64,000 nucleotides of DNA from Actinomycetes bacterium (GTDB lineage: Bacteria; Actinomycetota; Acidimicrobiia; Acidimicrobiales; RAAP-2): the NCBI GenBank assembly GCA_021806045.1, contig JAJZDI010000003.1:1-64000 (forward strand), given 5' to 3'. Below, piece by piece: positions 44,937-54,993 of this stretch (position 1 is the first letter of the stretch; every line of letters begins with the position of its first letter). Both the position numbers and the translations under genes were made by a program. The notes beneath the pieces are model-generated. The model saw nothing but the letters and a program-made list of their open reading frames with translations, did no database searches and was not told the origin of the DNA.

Positions 44937-47732
44937 GTGCGTCGAGGGCGCTGTTCGAGCTCAGGTCGCGCACGCCGTCCCTCGTACCACGAGCTCCGCT
45001 GCCTGGCATGCCAGCGCGAGGCCCGCAGGGCCCGGGGCGACGAGGGCATCTCGCTCATGGAGGTCATGGTCGCCCTCACCATCCTGTTGATCGTCATCCT
45101 GCCCATCGGCTACCTGCTCGACGCGACGGTGGGTCAGGCGACCCAGGCGCGCCAGCGGCTGGCGGCATTGCAGCTGGCGGAGCAATGGGTGGAGATCCTC
45201 TCGAATTCGACACCGCCTGTGATCGGGAACAGCGTGGTCACGGCCACACCCGAAACACCGGTGGATCCCGCCGGTCAGGCGTCGGCGCACCCCACCATCG
45301 CCGGAACCACCTTCACGGTGACCTCGACCTACACCGAGCAGTCGGTCAACAACGGCACGGGCCAGTCCGACCTCTGCTCGGCAGGTGAGCCGCCGTCGCC
45401 CAACCACCCTTCCGTCATCGTCCTGCAGGTACAGGTGTCCTGGGACCGGGGGCGCTTCGCAGTGAACGACACGACCAACCTCGAGTACCCCCAGCCGGGC
45501 GTCCAGGTCGACGGGTTCATCGCCATCCAGATCGTGAACAGCACCCAGGCCGACGTCTCGGGGAACTCGTCCTCGGCCCGCGTCGAGTCGATCCCGGTCA
45601 GGGTGACCAATACGAGCACGAAAGCCAAGACGGTGCTCTACCCGGACTCCAACGGATGTGCCTTCGACCAGGTGCCTCCGGGCACGTACACGGTGGGCAT
45701 CGCGCAGCCGACCGCGGGAACGCCGAAGACGTTCACCAACTACTCGGGCACACCACCGTTCGTCACCCCTGGGTTCCCGAGCACCGGGGGCGTCAGGAGC
45801 TACACCAGCACGCCGTACACGATCACCGTGACCCAGGAGCAGCCCGTCCAGCTGACGTTCGACGAAGGTACCGATGCGAACCTGACCTATGCGTCCTCCA
45901 CCGCCGTCGGGGACGGCGTCACCTGCACGGGTGCGGGCGGCACGACGTGCGTGACCACCGGTTCGACGAACTCGGGAGCGGCCATCTCGTGGGGAGGCAG
46001 CTCGTCGGCGTGGTCGACCACGACGACGTCCAAGGCGACGCGGATCCAGACGGTCGCCTGCACCACGAACGGATCCGTCTGCCTGGGCGGCGGCTACGGG
46101 CCGGGGAACGCGGGGGTGATCCTCTCGACCGGGAGCGGGGGGTCGCCCTCGTCGGCGGGCACCGACACGCTGCCCCCCGGGGTGGCCGACATCACCCAGA
46201 TCGTGTGCCCGAAGTCCGACGGGTGCTACGCGATCGGAACGGACGCCAGCGGCAACCCCGTGCTCCTGGCCGGCGCAATTTCTTCGACGTCGGGTGACAC
46301 GTGGATCACGGTCACCGCCCCCAACATCACCTTCACCCAGTTGACCTCGATCGCGTGTCCCGCATCGGACATCTGCGAGCTCGCCGGTCAGGGCATCGTC
46401 GGCACCAACCCCTCCTCCCCGGGGATCCTCCGCATGTCAGGTGATCCCGGGAACGTCGCCGGTAACCCGACGTGGGCGCCCACGTTCACCGCCGACGACA
46501 TCCCGCCGGGACTGGTCTCGCTGGGGCAGGTGACCTGCCCGTCGTCCTCGGAGTGCATCGCCCTCGGGGCGGGCGACACGAACAGCGCAGCCGACGCCGT
46601 GGTGCTGTCGGCGTCCATCGCCGACTCTGGGGCAAGCGGGTGGTCCAACGACCCCCTCCCGGCCACGGCCGTCAGCGGCTCCGCCGTGGTCACGAGCATC
46701 TCGTGCTCGGGGTCCTACTGCGTGACCGTCGGTACCAACGGCGGGACACCATGGGTCATGGAGGGCCAGGTGGCATCGGGCGGGGACACGTGGTCCGATG
46801 CCACCCTCTCGGGGATCGCGTCGGTGACGTCGGTGGCGTGCGGACAACCGTCGGGATCCGACCTGGCCGACTGCGCCCTGGGGGCCACGTCGTCCGCCGC
46901 CATCTCCGACCCGGGCGAGGTGCTCCTCGGCTCCCTGACGAGCGGTGGCTGGTCGTGGAATGCTGCCGTCTCCGCCACCAGCTCGAACCAGCTCGAGTAC
47001 GTCTACGGCGTGTCGTGTGAGCCGTCGGGTATCGGTGGGACCTGTGCGGCGGTCGGCGCCACGCCCCAAGGGCCGGTGGTGATGGCGGCGTCCGGCGGTG
47101 CCGGCGGGAGCTGGAACGTCGAGACCCCGAGTGGCCTCGACGGCAACTACGTGAACAACGTTCCCGTGGAGGTCGCCCAGACGGCCACCACGACGTGGTC
47201 GACCCAGGTGAGCTACGCGACGGCCTCGGCCAACGGCAACGCCACGTCGCTCCCCAATACGCTCTACCCGTACACGAACGGCTACGCCGTGGCCGCTGGC
47301 GACTGCGCAGGCGAGGGAGGTGCGGGGCCCAGCGGCTCCGACGTGGCAGCACCGGGCGGTACGGCGTCGACCGTCGTGCCCCTCGGCGATCTCCCCATCG
47401 AGGTCGCCACCCAGAACGCCAACGGGATCTTCGTACCGGTCGCCGCCGCCACCGTCTCTCTCACCGCGGCCTCGAAGACGTACGTGCCGCCGGTGAACTC
47501 GACGTCATCCGGCAGCTGGCAGAACTGCCCGGCCGACACCTACTCGCTGCCGGCCACAGGACCTGACGGGCTGAGCAGGTCGGCGGTTCCGTTCGGCGTC
47601 TACACCCTCACCGTGACCAACGGGTCGACGTCGCAGTCGCAGACGATCATGGTCGGCACCAACCCCGGCAGCGTCACCAGCACAACGATCGTTCCCGAGT
47701 CGCCGACACAGCCGTTGGTGGTGGTGATGTGA
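44937..47732 (+). CDS. Giant prepilin-like protein with seven Cys-pair (propeller-type) repeats
   Basis: A 931-residue protein. GTG 44937 is chosen because GGGAGGGGG lies 5 bases upstream; the ATG at 44892 has no ribosome binding site. A 37-residue basic leader ends at Gly, followed by ISLMEVMVALTILLIV, a type IV prepilin cleavage site with Glu5. After a pilin helix come a carboxypeptidase-regulatory-like Ig fold (about 180-280) and seven repeats of pattern hhhxC-x4-9-CxxxG with first Cys near 375, 424, 474, 534, 590, 635 and 694. The spacing of 45-60 residues fits a seven-bladed beta propeller. A further Ig-like segment closes the protein. First gene of a three-gene operon. Confidence 0.8.
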   Translation: MRRGRCSSSGRARRPSYHELRCLACQREARRARGDEGISLMEVMVALTILLIVILPIGYLLDATVGQATQARQRLAALQLAEQWVEILSNSTPPVIGNSVVTATPETPVDPAGQASAHPTIAGTTFTVTSTYTEQSVNNGTGQSDLCSAGEPPSPNHPSVIVLQVQVSWDRGRFAVNDTTNLEYPQPGVQVDGFIAIQIVNSTQADVSGNSSSARVESIPVRVTNTSTKAKTVLYPDSNGCAFDQVPPGTYTVGIAQPTAGTPKTFTNYSGTPPFVTPGFPSTGGVRSYTSTPYTITVTQEQPVQLTFDEGTDANLTYASSTAVGDGVTCTGAGGTTCVTTGSTNSGAAISWGGSSSAWSTTTTSKATRIQTVACTTNGSVCLGGGYGPGNAGVILSTGSGGSPSSAGTDTLPPGVADITQIVCPKSDGCYAIGTDASGNPVLLAGAISSTSGDTWITVTAPNITFTQLTSIACPASDICELAGQGIVGTNPSSPGILRMSGDPGNVAGNPTWAPTFTADDIPPGLVSLGQVTCPSSSECIALGAGDTNSAADAVVLSASIADSGASGWSNDPLPATAVSGSAVVTSISCSGSYCVTVGTNGGTPWVMEGQVASGGDTWSDATLSGIASVTSVACGQPSGSDLADCALGATSSAAISDPGEVLLGSLTSGGWSWNAAVSATSSNQLEYVYGVSCEPSGIGGTCAAVGATPQGPVVMAASGGAGGSWNVETPSGLDGNYVNNVPVEVAQTATTTWSTQVSYATASANGNATSLPNTLYPYTNGYAVAAGDCAGEGGAGPSGSDVAAPGGTASTVVPLGDLPIEVATQNANGIFVPVAAATVSLTAASKTYVPPVNSTSSGSWQNCPADTYSLPATGPDGLSRSAVPFGVYTLTVTNGSTSQSQTIMVGTNPGSVTSTTIVPESPTQPLVVVM

Positions 47733-48784
47733 CGACCCTTCGCTCTCTCCCCAGGTGGCGCCAGGCCCGGGCCCGGTTCGAACAGCGGGGCGACGGCGGC
47801 CTGTCGCTGATCGAGGTGCTGCTCGCCTCGAGCCTCATGATCGTGGTGATGACGCTGACCTTCCTCAGCCTGAACAGCTTCATCTCGATCGGCAACACGG
47901 TCAACGCGCAGTACAAGGAGTACGACCAGTTGGTTCCGTCGGTCGCCGTCCTCCAGCAGCTGGTGCGGACGGAGATCGAGCCGGGTCCGGCCGACGCGAG
48001 CGGTGCCGTGATCCCGGGGTTCGGCGTCAGCTCCACCACCGACCCCACCGCGTGCCCGACCGTCTCCGGCCAGCCCGACCAGATCTGCGGTGTCGGGAAC
48101 TTCAACCTGACCTTCTACGCGAACGTCGGCTACGCCTACGGTCCGGCCATGATCGTCGCCGGCGAGACCACGGCATCGGGTACCCCGACCACGACGTGCT
48201 CGACGACCTCCCCGTGCAACTTCCAGGTGAAGGAGTACCTCCCGAAGGCGCGGACCTGCCCGTTCTCCCTGACCAGCACGTCCCACTGCACCTACACGAG
48301 CAGCTACAAGCTCATCGAGAACGTGCTCGGGGTGGTGAACGACCCCAGCCAGACCACTCCCTTCACCGTCTACAACAACACCGTCCAGGCCCCGACGCAG
48401 CCGATCTTCGCCTACACGCTGTTCGATCCCGGCAACGACATCACGACCGGGATCTCGGCGGCCGACGTGCAGGCCAACGAGCTCCCGCTGGCCGCCACGC
48501 CCTACTCACCCACCTACGCCGGCTCCACTCCGGCAGAGACGAATCCGACGACCACGGCGGCCGTAGCCCACCTGAACTCGTGCACGGCGACGTCGGCTAC
48601 GTATCCCTACCTGGCGCTCAGCTGCCCGGCCGACGCCATCCAGCGGGTCACCATCGACCTCAAGGTCCTCCAGAAGGGCTCGGGGACGAACGGCGAGGCC
48701 GAGGTCCTGACCACCGTCTACCGGAACCAGGGGAATTCGCAGTCTCCCCAGCTCCCCTTCCAGTACTCGACCAGCGTGGGGTGA
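47729..48784 (+). CDS. Prepilin-like protein (PilW-type)
   Basis: A 351-residue protein. A 23-24-residue basic leader ends in GG before LSLIEVLLASSLMIVV, a prepilin cleavage/methylation motif with Glu5. The rest (about 60-351) is a secreted beta-rich domain with paired Cys (TTCSTTSPCNF; RTCPFSLTSTSHC). The ending PFQYSTSVG has no anchor signal. GTG start overlaps the preceding stop (GTGA), so it is translated with the first gene. A minor pilin or pseudopilin is expected; no assembly ATPase, platform protein or prepilin peptidase is in the window. Confidence 0.8.
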   Translation: MTTLRSLPRWRQARARFEQRGDGGLSLIEVLLASSLMIVVMTLTFLSLNSFISIGNTVNAQYKEYDQLVPSVAVLQQLVRTEIEPGPADASGAVIPGFGVSSTTDPTACPTVSGQPDQICGVGNFNLTFYANVGYAYGPAMIVAGETTASGTPTTTCSTTSPCNFQVKEYLPKARTCPFSLTSTSHCTYTSSYKLIENVLGVVNDPSQTTPFTVYNNTVQAPTQPIFAYTLFDPGNDITTGISAADVQANELPLAATPYSPTYAGSTPAETNPTTTAAVAHLNSCTATSATYPYLALSCPADAIQRVTIDLKVLQKGSGTNGEAEVLTTVYRNQGNSQSPQLPFQYSTSVG

Positions 48785-51249
48785 ACACGATGGATGCCAT
48801 GACATCGATCCTGACCGGGCGCACCGTGACCAGGCGGCGCGCCGCCCGGCGCTCCGGGCGGGCGCGGGGACCGTTCCGCGCGTACCGGCAGAGGGGGGAC
48901 AGCGGGCAATCCGCGCTCATCCTCGTCCTCGTCGTCTCGATCGTGCTGACGACGACGGGCGCGGTGCTCGTCGGTACCGCCATCAGCAACGATCCGCTCC
49001 TCCAGACCCAGTCCGTCCAGCAGTACGCCTACCGGGCGCTCGAAGCGGGCATCAACTCGTACCTGACGGCGATCAACACCAACCCAGGCCTGGCCCAGTG
49101 CAGCAGTGCCACCAACGGGACGGGGACATGCAGCGGGCTCAACTACGACAGCTGGAACCTCGTCTCCGGCTCCAACCAGAACACCAACGGGGGCACGAAC
49201 GCCAGCGAGTACTACGCATTCGGCAACCCCCAGCCCGTGTTCAACACGTCGAACGGAGCCCTCGACCACATCACGGTCGACGTCGCCGGTGCCGCCTACG
49301 ACCCCAACGCCGCCCACCACTACGCGTTCGAGTCCCAGACCATCTCCGTGACGCCCTCCAACGGGTTCCTCGACCACGTGTGGTGGTCGAACTTCGAGTC
49401 CTACAACGCGAACGGGAACTACACCGGCTGCATGTACAACTGGAAGGCCAACTACAACATCGACAATAGCAACATGCCCTGCACACCCGTCTACTTCGGA
49501 GGTGCGGACTACCTGAACGGCCCGGTGTACACGAACGACTCCGTCTTCGTCTACCCGACACCCTCGTTCGGCTCGTCCAGCGCACCGACCTCGGTGCAGA
49601 CAGCCGACCCGAACTGCCTGTTCGTGGCGGACGTCAACCCGTCCGTCACCCAGTACGTCAACGATGGCATGACCGGGGGTACCGGGAACTGCAGCCAGGT
49701 GGCGAACACGTCCAACGGGTGGGTCGGCGCGTACGACGCCAGCACCAGCTCGTACGGCCACGCCATCGAGCAGCCGCCGAAAGACGACAGCCAGCTCGCC
49801 ACCATCGCCGCCCAGAACGGCTGCCTCTACACCGGGCCCACCCAGATCACCCTGGGCGTGGACGCCAGCGGGCACGGCACCATGACCGTCTCCAGCCCCG
49901 AGACCACCGAGAAGTCGGTGACGTCGGGCAGCAACACCTACACGTGGGACACGGCCAACATCTCGACCAACCTGAACCAGTGCCCGAACGACGGCACCGC
50001 TCCGCTGCCCTCCAACGGTGTCGTCTTCGTCCAGAACGCGACGTCGTCGCAGTCGGTCGCGTGGGCCAATCCCTTCGACGCCCCGTACTCGACCACGTAC
50101 ACGAACGTGACCCAGTCTCCGTCGCCGTACACAACCAGCGCGTCGATGACGCTGACAGCCACCGAGTACCCGGGTGACGGCGGCGGCACCATGAAGTTCA
50201 CGGAGACCCAGATGGTCCAGACGTGCTACTACAAATGGATAAGGGGACGAGGCCGGGTGTGGACCTGCACGCTGACCCCCCAGACGTCGACCATCAGCGG
50301 CTGCTCGGCCCAGTCCCTGACCCAGGCTCCGAACGTGAACGGCTACGCCGCCTATCAGGCGACCTGCACCTTCACCGCCCCGTCGACCACTGGTGCCACG
50401 TTCAGCGCCATCTACAGCGGCGACTCCAACTATGGAAAGTCCACCGGCAAGGTCGGCACCACCAAGCTGGGCACGCCCACCAAGACCTACGGGCCCGACT
50501 CGCAGGTCGCTGCCGGTGGTTGCTCGGGCTGCTACTACGGCGAGACGGCCACGCCCGACACCGAGGGTGACGCCTTCGTCCACGGGAACCTGTCGGGTCA
50601 GCTGACGATCGGCACGGCCAACAACCTCATCATCGACGGCAACGTGACCTACAACGACTGCACGTGGACCACCGGGTACGGCTCCACCACCGCAGGGACG
50701 GCGTCGGAGAGCTACTGCGGCTACAACAAGAACGGCACGAACGACGCCCTCGGGCTGATCGCCAACAACTACGCGGAGGTCAACCATCCGGTCGACCACT
50801 CGGGCAACCCCCTGGGCCACTGCACGACACCCGGACCCCTGTGCGACCCGTCCGACAGCTCGGGCAACCTGACCATCGACGCCGCCGTCCTCGCCCTGAA
50901 CCAGTCCTTCGTGGTCAACAACTACACCCAAGGCAGCCAGGAGGGGCACCTGATCGTCTACGGCTCGATCCAGCAGTACGCCCGAGGCCCGGTCGGCCTG
51001 ATCGGCGCCAGTGGGTACACCAAGCACTACACGTGGGACCCGCTGCTCGACTACGTGTCCCCTCCGAGCTACCTGGTGCCATCGATGCCGTCGTGGCAGC
51101 TGGGGTCGTCGGCGGCGGCCACCGTCGAACCGAACACGGGGGGCTGCCCGTCCATGCCGGCGCCATACGGCAGCACGTCGGGCGCGTCCACCTCGTACTG
51201 CGCGACGGCGGTCAACAGCCCGGCGTCGGCGCTGCCGAACTACGGCTGA
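48781..51249 (+). CDS. Large PilX-like surface protein with Ig-like domain
   Basis: An 822-residue protein. The N terminus is basic, then RGDSGQSALILVLVVSIVL, a membrane helix like PilX-type minor pilins (no strict Gly-x4-Glu site seen). The ectodomain is rich in Asn, Thr, Tyr and Ser. Residues about 450-570 contain an Ig-like domain (MTLTATEYPG; CTFTAPSTTGATFSAIYSGDSNYGKS). A parallel-beta-type segment follows (LIIDGNVTYNDCTW; LTIDAAVLALNQSFVV). GTG 48781 overlaps the previous stop (GTGA) in the same way as the second gene; ATG 48790 is the alternative. Probably the third subunit of the same surface structure. Confidence 0.72.
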   Translation: MNTMDAMTSILTGRTVTRRRAARRSGRARGPFRAYRQRGDSGQSALILVLVVSIVLTTTGAVLVGTAISNDPLLQTQSVQQYAYRALEAGINSYLTAINTNPGLAQCSSATNGTGTCSGLNYDSWNLVSGSNQNTNGGTNASEYYAFGNPQPVFNTSNGALDHITVDVAGAAYDPNAAHHYAFESQTISVTPSNGFLDHVWWSNFESYNANGNYTGCMYNWKANYNIDNSNMPCTPVYFGGADYLNGPVYTNDSVFVYPTPSFGSSSAPTSVQTADPNCLFVADVNPSVTQYVNDGMTGGTGNCSQVANTSNGWVGAYDASTSSYGHAIEQPPKDDSQLATIAAQNGCLYTGPTQITLGVDASGHGTMTVSSPETTEKSVTSGSNTYTWDTANISTNLNQCPNDGTAPLPSNGVVFVQNATSSQSVAWANPFDAPYSTTYTNVTQSPSPYTTSASMTLTATEYPGDGGGTMKFTETQMVQTCYYKWIRGRGRVWTCTLTPQTSTISGCSAQSLTQAPNVNGYAAYQATCTFTAPSTTGATFSAIYSGDSNYGKSTGKVGTTKLGTPTKTYGPDSQVAAGGCSGCYYGETATPDTEGDAFVHGNLSGQLTIGTANNLIIDGNVTYNDCTWTTGYGSTTAGTASESYCGYNKNGTNDALGLIANNYAEVNHPVDHSGNPLGHCTTPGPLCDPSDSSGNLTIDAAVLALNQSFVVNNYTQGSQEGHLIVYGSIQQYARGPVGLIGASGYTKHYTWDPLLDYVSPPSYLVPSMPSWQLGSSAAATVEPNTGGCPSMPAPYGSTSGASTSYCATAVNSPASALPNYG

Positions 51250-51257
51250 CCGCGGTC

Positions 51258-51286
51258 GCGCCAGGGCTCGAGCCTCCGTCTGGCGC
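51258..51286 (+). terminator. Hairpin after the prepilin operon
   Basis: GCGCCAG at 51258-51264 pairs with CTGGCGC at 51280-51286; the loop contains GGCTCGAGCC, itself palindromic. It lies 9 bp after the third gene and before typA. No T run. Confidence 0.5.
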
Positions 51287-51343
51287 AGGGGCCATGGCCA
51301 CTTCGCCGGCGGCGAGCGCCGACCCCGATAAGGTGGCCACCCC

Positions 51344-53176
51344 ATGGCAACCCGCGACGACATCCGAAACGTGGCCATCGTCGCCCACGTCGACCACGGC
51401 AAGACGACCCTGGTCGACGCCATGCTGTGGCAGTCGGGCGCGTTCCGGGCCAATGAGACCGTGGCCGAACGGGTCCTCGACTCCGGCGACCTGGAGCGTG
51501 AGAAGGGCATCACCATCCTGGCCAAGAACACGGCGGTGGTCCACGGCGGGGTGAAGCTCAACATCGTCGACACCCCGGGCCACGCCGACTTCGGCGGGGA
51601 GGTGGAGCGGGGCCTCACCATGGTGGACGGCGTCCTCCTCCTGGTCGACGCGTCCGAGGGCCCACTCCCCCAGACCCGGTTCGTCCTGCGCAAGGCCCTC
51701 CGGGCCCGCCTTCCCGTGGTCCTGGTCGTGAACAAGGTCGACCGGCCCGACGCCCGGATCGCGGAGGTGGTCTCCGAGGTGGAGGAGCTGTTCCTCGACC
51801 TCGACGCGGACGAGCACCAGATCGACTTCCCCATCCTCTACGCCAACGCCCGTGCCGGCTGGGCGGCGACCGAACCGGGGGTGGAGGGGACCGACCTGGA
51901 GCCGCTGTTCTCGGCCATCCTCGCCCACATCCCGCCCCCCACCTTCGACCCCGACGCCCCCCTCCAGGCGCTGGTGGCCAACCTGGACGCCTCGCCCTAT
52001 GTCGGCAGGCTGGCCATCTGCCGGGTCCACCAGGGCACTTTGCGCAAGGGGTCGACGGTGGCCTGGTGCCAGCTGGACGGCACGGTGGAGCGGACCAAGA
52101 TCACCGAGCTCTACGTCACCGACGCCCTCGACCGGGTGGAGGCGGACGAGGCCGGCCCGGGCGAGATCGCCGCTGTGGCGGGCATGTCCGACATCACCAT
52201 CGGCGAGACCCTCGCCGATCCCGACGACCCCCGGCCCCTGCCCGCCATCACCGTCGACGAGCCGTCCCTCGCCATGACCATCGGCATCAACACCTCGCCC
52301 CTGGCCGGCCAGGACGGCTCCAAGCTCACCGCCCGCCAGGTCCTGGCCCGCCTCGAGTCCGAGCTGGTCGGGAACGTCTCGCTGCGGGTCCAGCCCACGG
52401 ACCGGCCCGACGCCTGGGAGGTCCAGGGGCGGGGCGAGCTCCAGCTGGCCGTGCTGGTGGAGACCATGCGGCGTGAGGGGTTCGAGCTCACGGTGGGCAA
52501 GCCCCAGGTGGTCACGCGGGAGATCGACGGCCGCCTCCACGAGCCGATGGAGCGGGTGGCCATCGACGTGCCCGACGAGTACCTGGGCGTCGTCACCCAG
52601 CTGATGGCCCTGCGCAAGGGGTCGCTGGTGGAGATGGTCAACCACGGCACCGGCTGGGTGCGGATGGACTACCGGGTTCCCGCCCGCGGCCTGGTCGGGT
52701 TCCGCACCGAGTTCATGACCGAGACACGCGGCACCGGCATGCTCCACCACGTCTTCGACGGCTGGGAGCCCTGGCACGGGGAGCTGAAGACCCGCCGCAA
52801 CGGCTCGATGGTCGCCGACCGCCGGGGGGTGACGACCACCTACTCCCTGATGAGCCTCCAGGAGCGGGGCATGCTGCTGGTCGGCCCGGGGACCGACGTC
52901 TACGAAGGCATGGTGGTGGGCGAGAACGCCCGCGCCGACGAGATGGACGTCAATCCCACCAAGGAGAAGAAGCTCACCAACATTCGCTCGTCTACCGCCG
53001 AGGAGCTGGAGCGCCTCACCCCGCCGACGGTGCTCTCCCTGGAGCAGGCCCTCGAGTTCATCGCCGAGGACGAGTGCGTCGAGGTGACGCCGTCGGCCGT
53101 CCGGCTCCGCAAGGTCGTCCTCGACCAGGCCATTCGGGGCCGGATGCGCAGCCGGGCACGGTACGCCGATCGCTGA
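51344..53176 (+). CDS. typA: Ribosome-binding GTPase TypA/BipA
   Basis: A 610-residue translational GTPase. G1 [14 protein letters not shown], switch [18 protein letters not shown]3 [14 protein letters not shown], and G4 NKVDRPDAR are present, followed by the EF-G-like domains and the TypA C-terminal domain ([34 protein letters not shown]). It acts on the 70S ribosome in stress and subunit assembly. ATG preceded by AAGGTGG. The upstream prepilin operon is separate; the two share strand only. Confidence 0.96.
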   Translation: MATRDDIRNVAIVAHVDHGKTTLVDAMLWQSGAFRANETVAERVLDSGDLEREKGITILAKNTAVVHGGVKLNIVDTPGHADFGGEVERGLTMVDGVLLLVDASEGPLPQTRFVLRKALRARLPVVLVVNKVDRPDARIAEVVSEVEELFLDLDADEHQIDFPILYANARAGWAATEPGVEGTDLEPLFSAILAHIPPPTFDPDAPLQALVANLDASPYVGRLAICRVHQGTLRKGSTVAWCQLDGTVERTKITELYVTDALDRVEADEAGPGEIAAVAGMSDITIGETLADPDDPRPLPAITVDEPSLAMTIGINTSPLAGQDGSKLTARQVLARLESELVGNVSLRVQPTDRPDAWEVQGRGELQLAVLVETMRREGFELTVGKPQVVTREIDGRLHEPMERVAIDVPDEYLGVVTQLMALRKGSLVEMVNHGTGWVRMDYRVPARGLVGFRTEFMTETRGTGMLHHVFDGWEPWHGELKTRRNGSMVADRRGVTTTYSLMSLQERGMLLVGPGTDVYEGMVVGENARADEMDVNPTKEKKLTNIRSSTAEELERLTPPTVLSLEQALEFIAEDECVEVTPSAVRLRKVVLDQAIRGRMRSRARYADR

Positions 53177-53273
53177 GTCGCCACCGATCCCGTGCCATCC
53201 GGTGCCGGGCCAACCCAGCCGGCGCCACGTGGCAGCATGGGACGGTGCCCCACGTGACCGGAGGAAGCCGGTG

Positions 53274-53348
53274 ATGGCAGGCGCCCATGCCGGGGCCCGT
53301 GCGGAAGGCGGGACCGCAACGCCGACAGCCCGGCCGGCGTGCCCATGA
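53274..53348 (+). CDS. 24-codon leader ORF coupled to the following membrane protein
   Basis: ATG 53274 has a strong ribosome binding site GGAGGA 8 bases upstream. The ORF encodes 24 residues beginning MAGAHAGARAEGG, and its TGA (53346-53348) overlaps ATG 53345 of the membrane protein. The latter has no Shine-Dalgarno of its own. This suggests translational coupling through a short peptide. Whether the peptide matters is unknown; a chance ORF is possible. Confidence 0.4.
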   Translation: MAGAHAGARAEGGTATPTARPACP

Positions 53349-54895
53349 CGGGACCGGGGACATGGGACGCCCGCCCACAACGCCACCAGGGTGTCGAGTC
53401 GGCGCTGCCCCCCTACCCGTGGCTCCGCACCCACCGGGTCTTCGCCGCAGTACTGGCCATCGCCGTCATCGCCCGGGTGGTGACGTGGTTCGCCTACGGC
53501 TCGAGCCTCCTCTACCCGGACTCCATCAACTACCTGCAACAGTCCCGGGTCCTGCACCCGGAGGCCTGGCACCCGCTCGGCTACCCGTTCTTCGTCGCCG
53601 CTTTCGGCTGGGTCCACAACATCGGCATCTACGCGGTCCTCAACCACCTGCTCGGCCTGGGGACCGGGATCCTCCTCTACGCCACGCTGCTTCGCCTGGG
53701 GGTCCGGCCGTGGCTGGCCGCGATCGGGACGGCCCCCGCGCTCCTCGACTCGTACATCATCATGACCGAGCAGTACATCCTGTCCGATCCCCTCTCGAAC
53801 GCGCTCCTCGTCGCCGCCTTCTCCGTCCTGGTGTGGCGTGGGCCCGACCGGGCAGCACGCCCGCCGTCGGCGTGGCGATGTGCGGCGGCGGCACTACTGC
53901 TCGCCGCCGGCGCCACCACCCGGTTCGACACCGCGCTCCTGGTGGTCCCCGCCGCCGCGTTCCTGGCGGCGCGGCGTGTCCTGCTGCGCCGGATCGCCAC
54001 GATGATCGCCATCGTCTGCATCTCCGTGGTCAGCTATGCCAGCTGGTACGACGTCGTGAACGGCCACTTCACCACCAGTACCTTCGCCGGCCTCTATCTC
54101 TACGCCCGGGAATCGTCGTTCGCCACCTGCCAGGGGATCACCGTCCCCCCCGACGAGCGTTCGCTGTGCATCCACACACCACCCTCCCGGCGACCGGACC
54201 CCAACTGGTACCTGTCCAGCCCGAAGTCGCCGGCCAAGGAGCTGATGACGGCCCACCCCGCTGCCGCCCCCGCCATCCTCGAGTCGTTCGACCTGCGCAT
54301 CCTCGAGCACCAGCCTCTGGACTACGCGGCGACCGAGGTCGCCCACCTCTCGTATGCCCTCAACCCCACCCGGTCGGACATCGGGGGCGCCGGCACCCAG
54401 CCATGGCGCTTCAGCGACACCCTCACCCAGACCTCCTATGGCCTGCCGGTGGCCTCGACGGTGGCCAGGTTCGGCGGTGCGGCGGCGCACCCCGATCACA
54501 CGTTGGTGGCCGTCATGGAGGCGTACCAGGTCGTGTTCTGGGTGCCCGGCCCCGTGTACGGCCTGGCACTGGTGATGATCGTCGCCGCCCTGTGGCAGCG
54601 CCGGTCGCGGGCCTCGGGGACAGCCGGCGAACTGGTCCTCCTCTCGCTGTTCGGGATCTCCGTGATCTTCTTCGCCGTCTCCACCGCCCTGTTCGAGTGG
54701 CGCTACACCCTCCCCCTCATCGTGACCCTGCCGGCGGCCGCCGCACTGGCGGCCGAGATGCTGGTGTCCGCCAGGCGGGCAGATCGAACGACCGGGGCAG
54801 GCCGGCATCGGGCTGGCCGTGCAGCGCCGTCCCCAACCCAGCCGGACGGCAGTGGTTGGCCGCTGGACGCCGCTGCCGGTAGGCCCAGGGGATGA
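53345..54895 (+). CDS. Polytopic membrane protein, possibly a GT39/GT-C-like transferase
   Basis: A 516-residue protein with about 9-11 predicted transmembrane segments (for example residues 34-52 VFAAVLAIAVIARVVTWF, and 430-460 near the end). After the first helix comes LLYPDSINYLQQSRVL, an acidic loop of the GT-C type (Asp in the first extracytoplasmic loop), and HPLGYPFFVAAF. A large outside loop lies between residues about 240 and 390. A role in transferring sugars from polyprenyl carriers is plausible but unproven. GTG 53339 is an alternative start. Basic C-terminal tail. The next gene is tRNA-Gln on the other strand. Confidence 0.68.
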   Translation: MTGPGTWDARPQRHQGVESALPPYPWLRTHRVFAAVLAIAVIARVVTWFAYGSSLLYPDSINYLQQSRVLHPEAWHPLGYPFFVAAFGWVHNIGIYAVLNHLLGLGTGILLYATLLRLGVRPWLAAIGTAPALLDSYIIMTEQYILSDPLSNALLVAAFSVLVWRGPDRAARPPSAWRCAAAALLLAAGATTRFDTALLVVPAAAFLAARRVLLRRIATMIAIVCISVVSYASWYDVVNGHFTTSTFAGLYLYARESSFATCQGITVPPDERSLCIHTPPSRRPDPNWYLSSPKSPAKELMTAHPAAAPAILESFDLRILEHQPLDYAATEVAHLSYALNPTRSDIGGAGTQPWRFSDTLTQTSYGLPVASTVARFGGAAAHPDHTLVAVMEAYQVVFWVPGPVYGLALVMIVAALWQRRSRASGTAGELVLLSLFGISVIFFAVSTALFEWRYTLPLIVTLPAAAALAAEMLVSARRADRTTGAGRHRAGRAAPSPTQPDGSGWPLDAAAGRPRG

Positions 54896-54920
54896 GGAAC
54901 GGGCAGCGCATGCCGGCGAG

Positions 54921-54993
54921 CTCCGGGGGGAGGGCTCGAACCTCCAACATCCGGCTCCAAAGGCCGGCGTTCTGCCAATTGAACTACCCCGGA
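54921..54993 (-). tRNA. tRNA-Gln (anticodon UUG)
   Basis: Minus strand: acceptor TCCGGGG/CCCCGGA, D arm GTTC-AATTGGCA-GAAC, anticodon stem CCGGC/GCCGG with loop CTTTGGA (anticodon TTG), variable loop ATGTT, T arm GGAGG-TTCGAGC-CCTCC, discriminator G. CCA is not encoded. All arms pair perfectly. It sits between the membrane-protein gene and the response regulator. Confidence 0.95.

Noticed and set aside
51212-53647. 811-codon open frame on the minus strand
   Set aside because: Antisense to typA; no recognisable domain, rich in Gly/Arg/His as shadow frames are.
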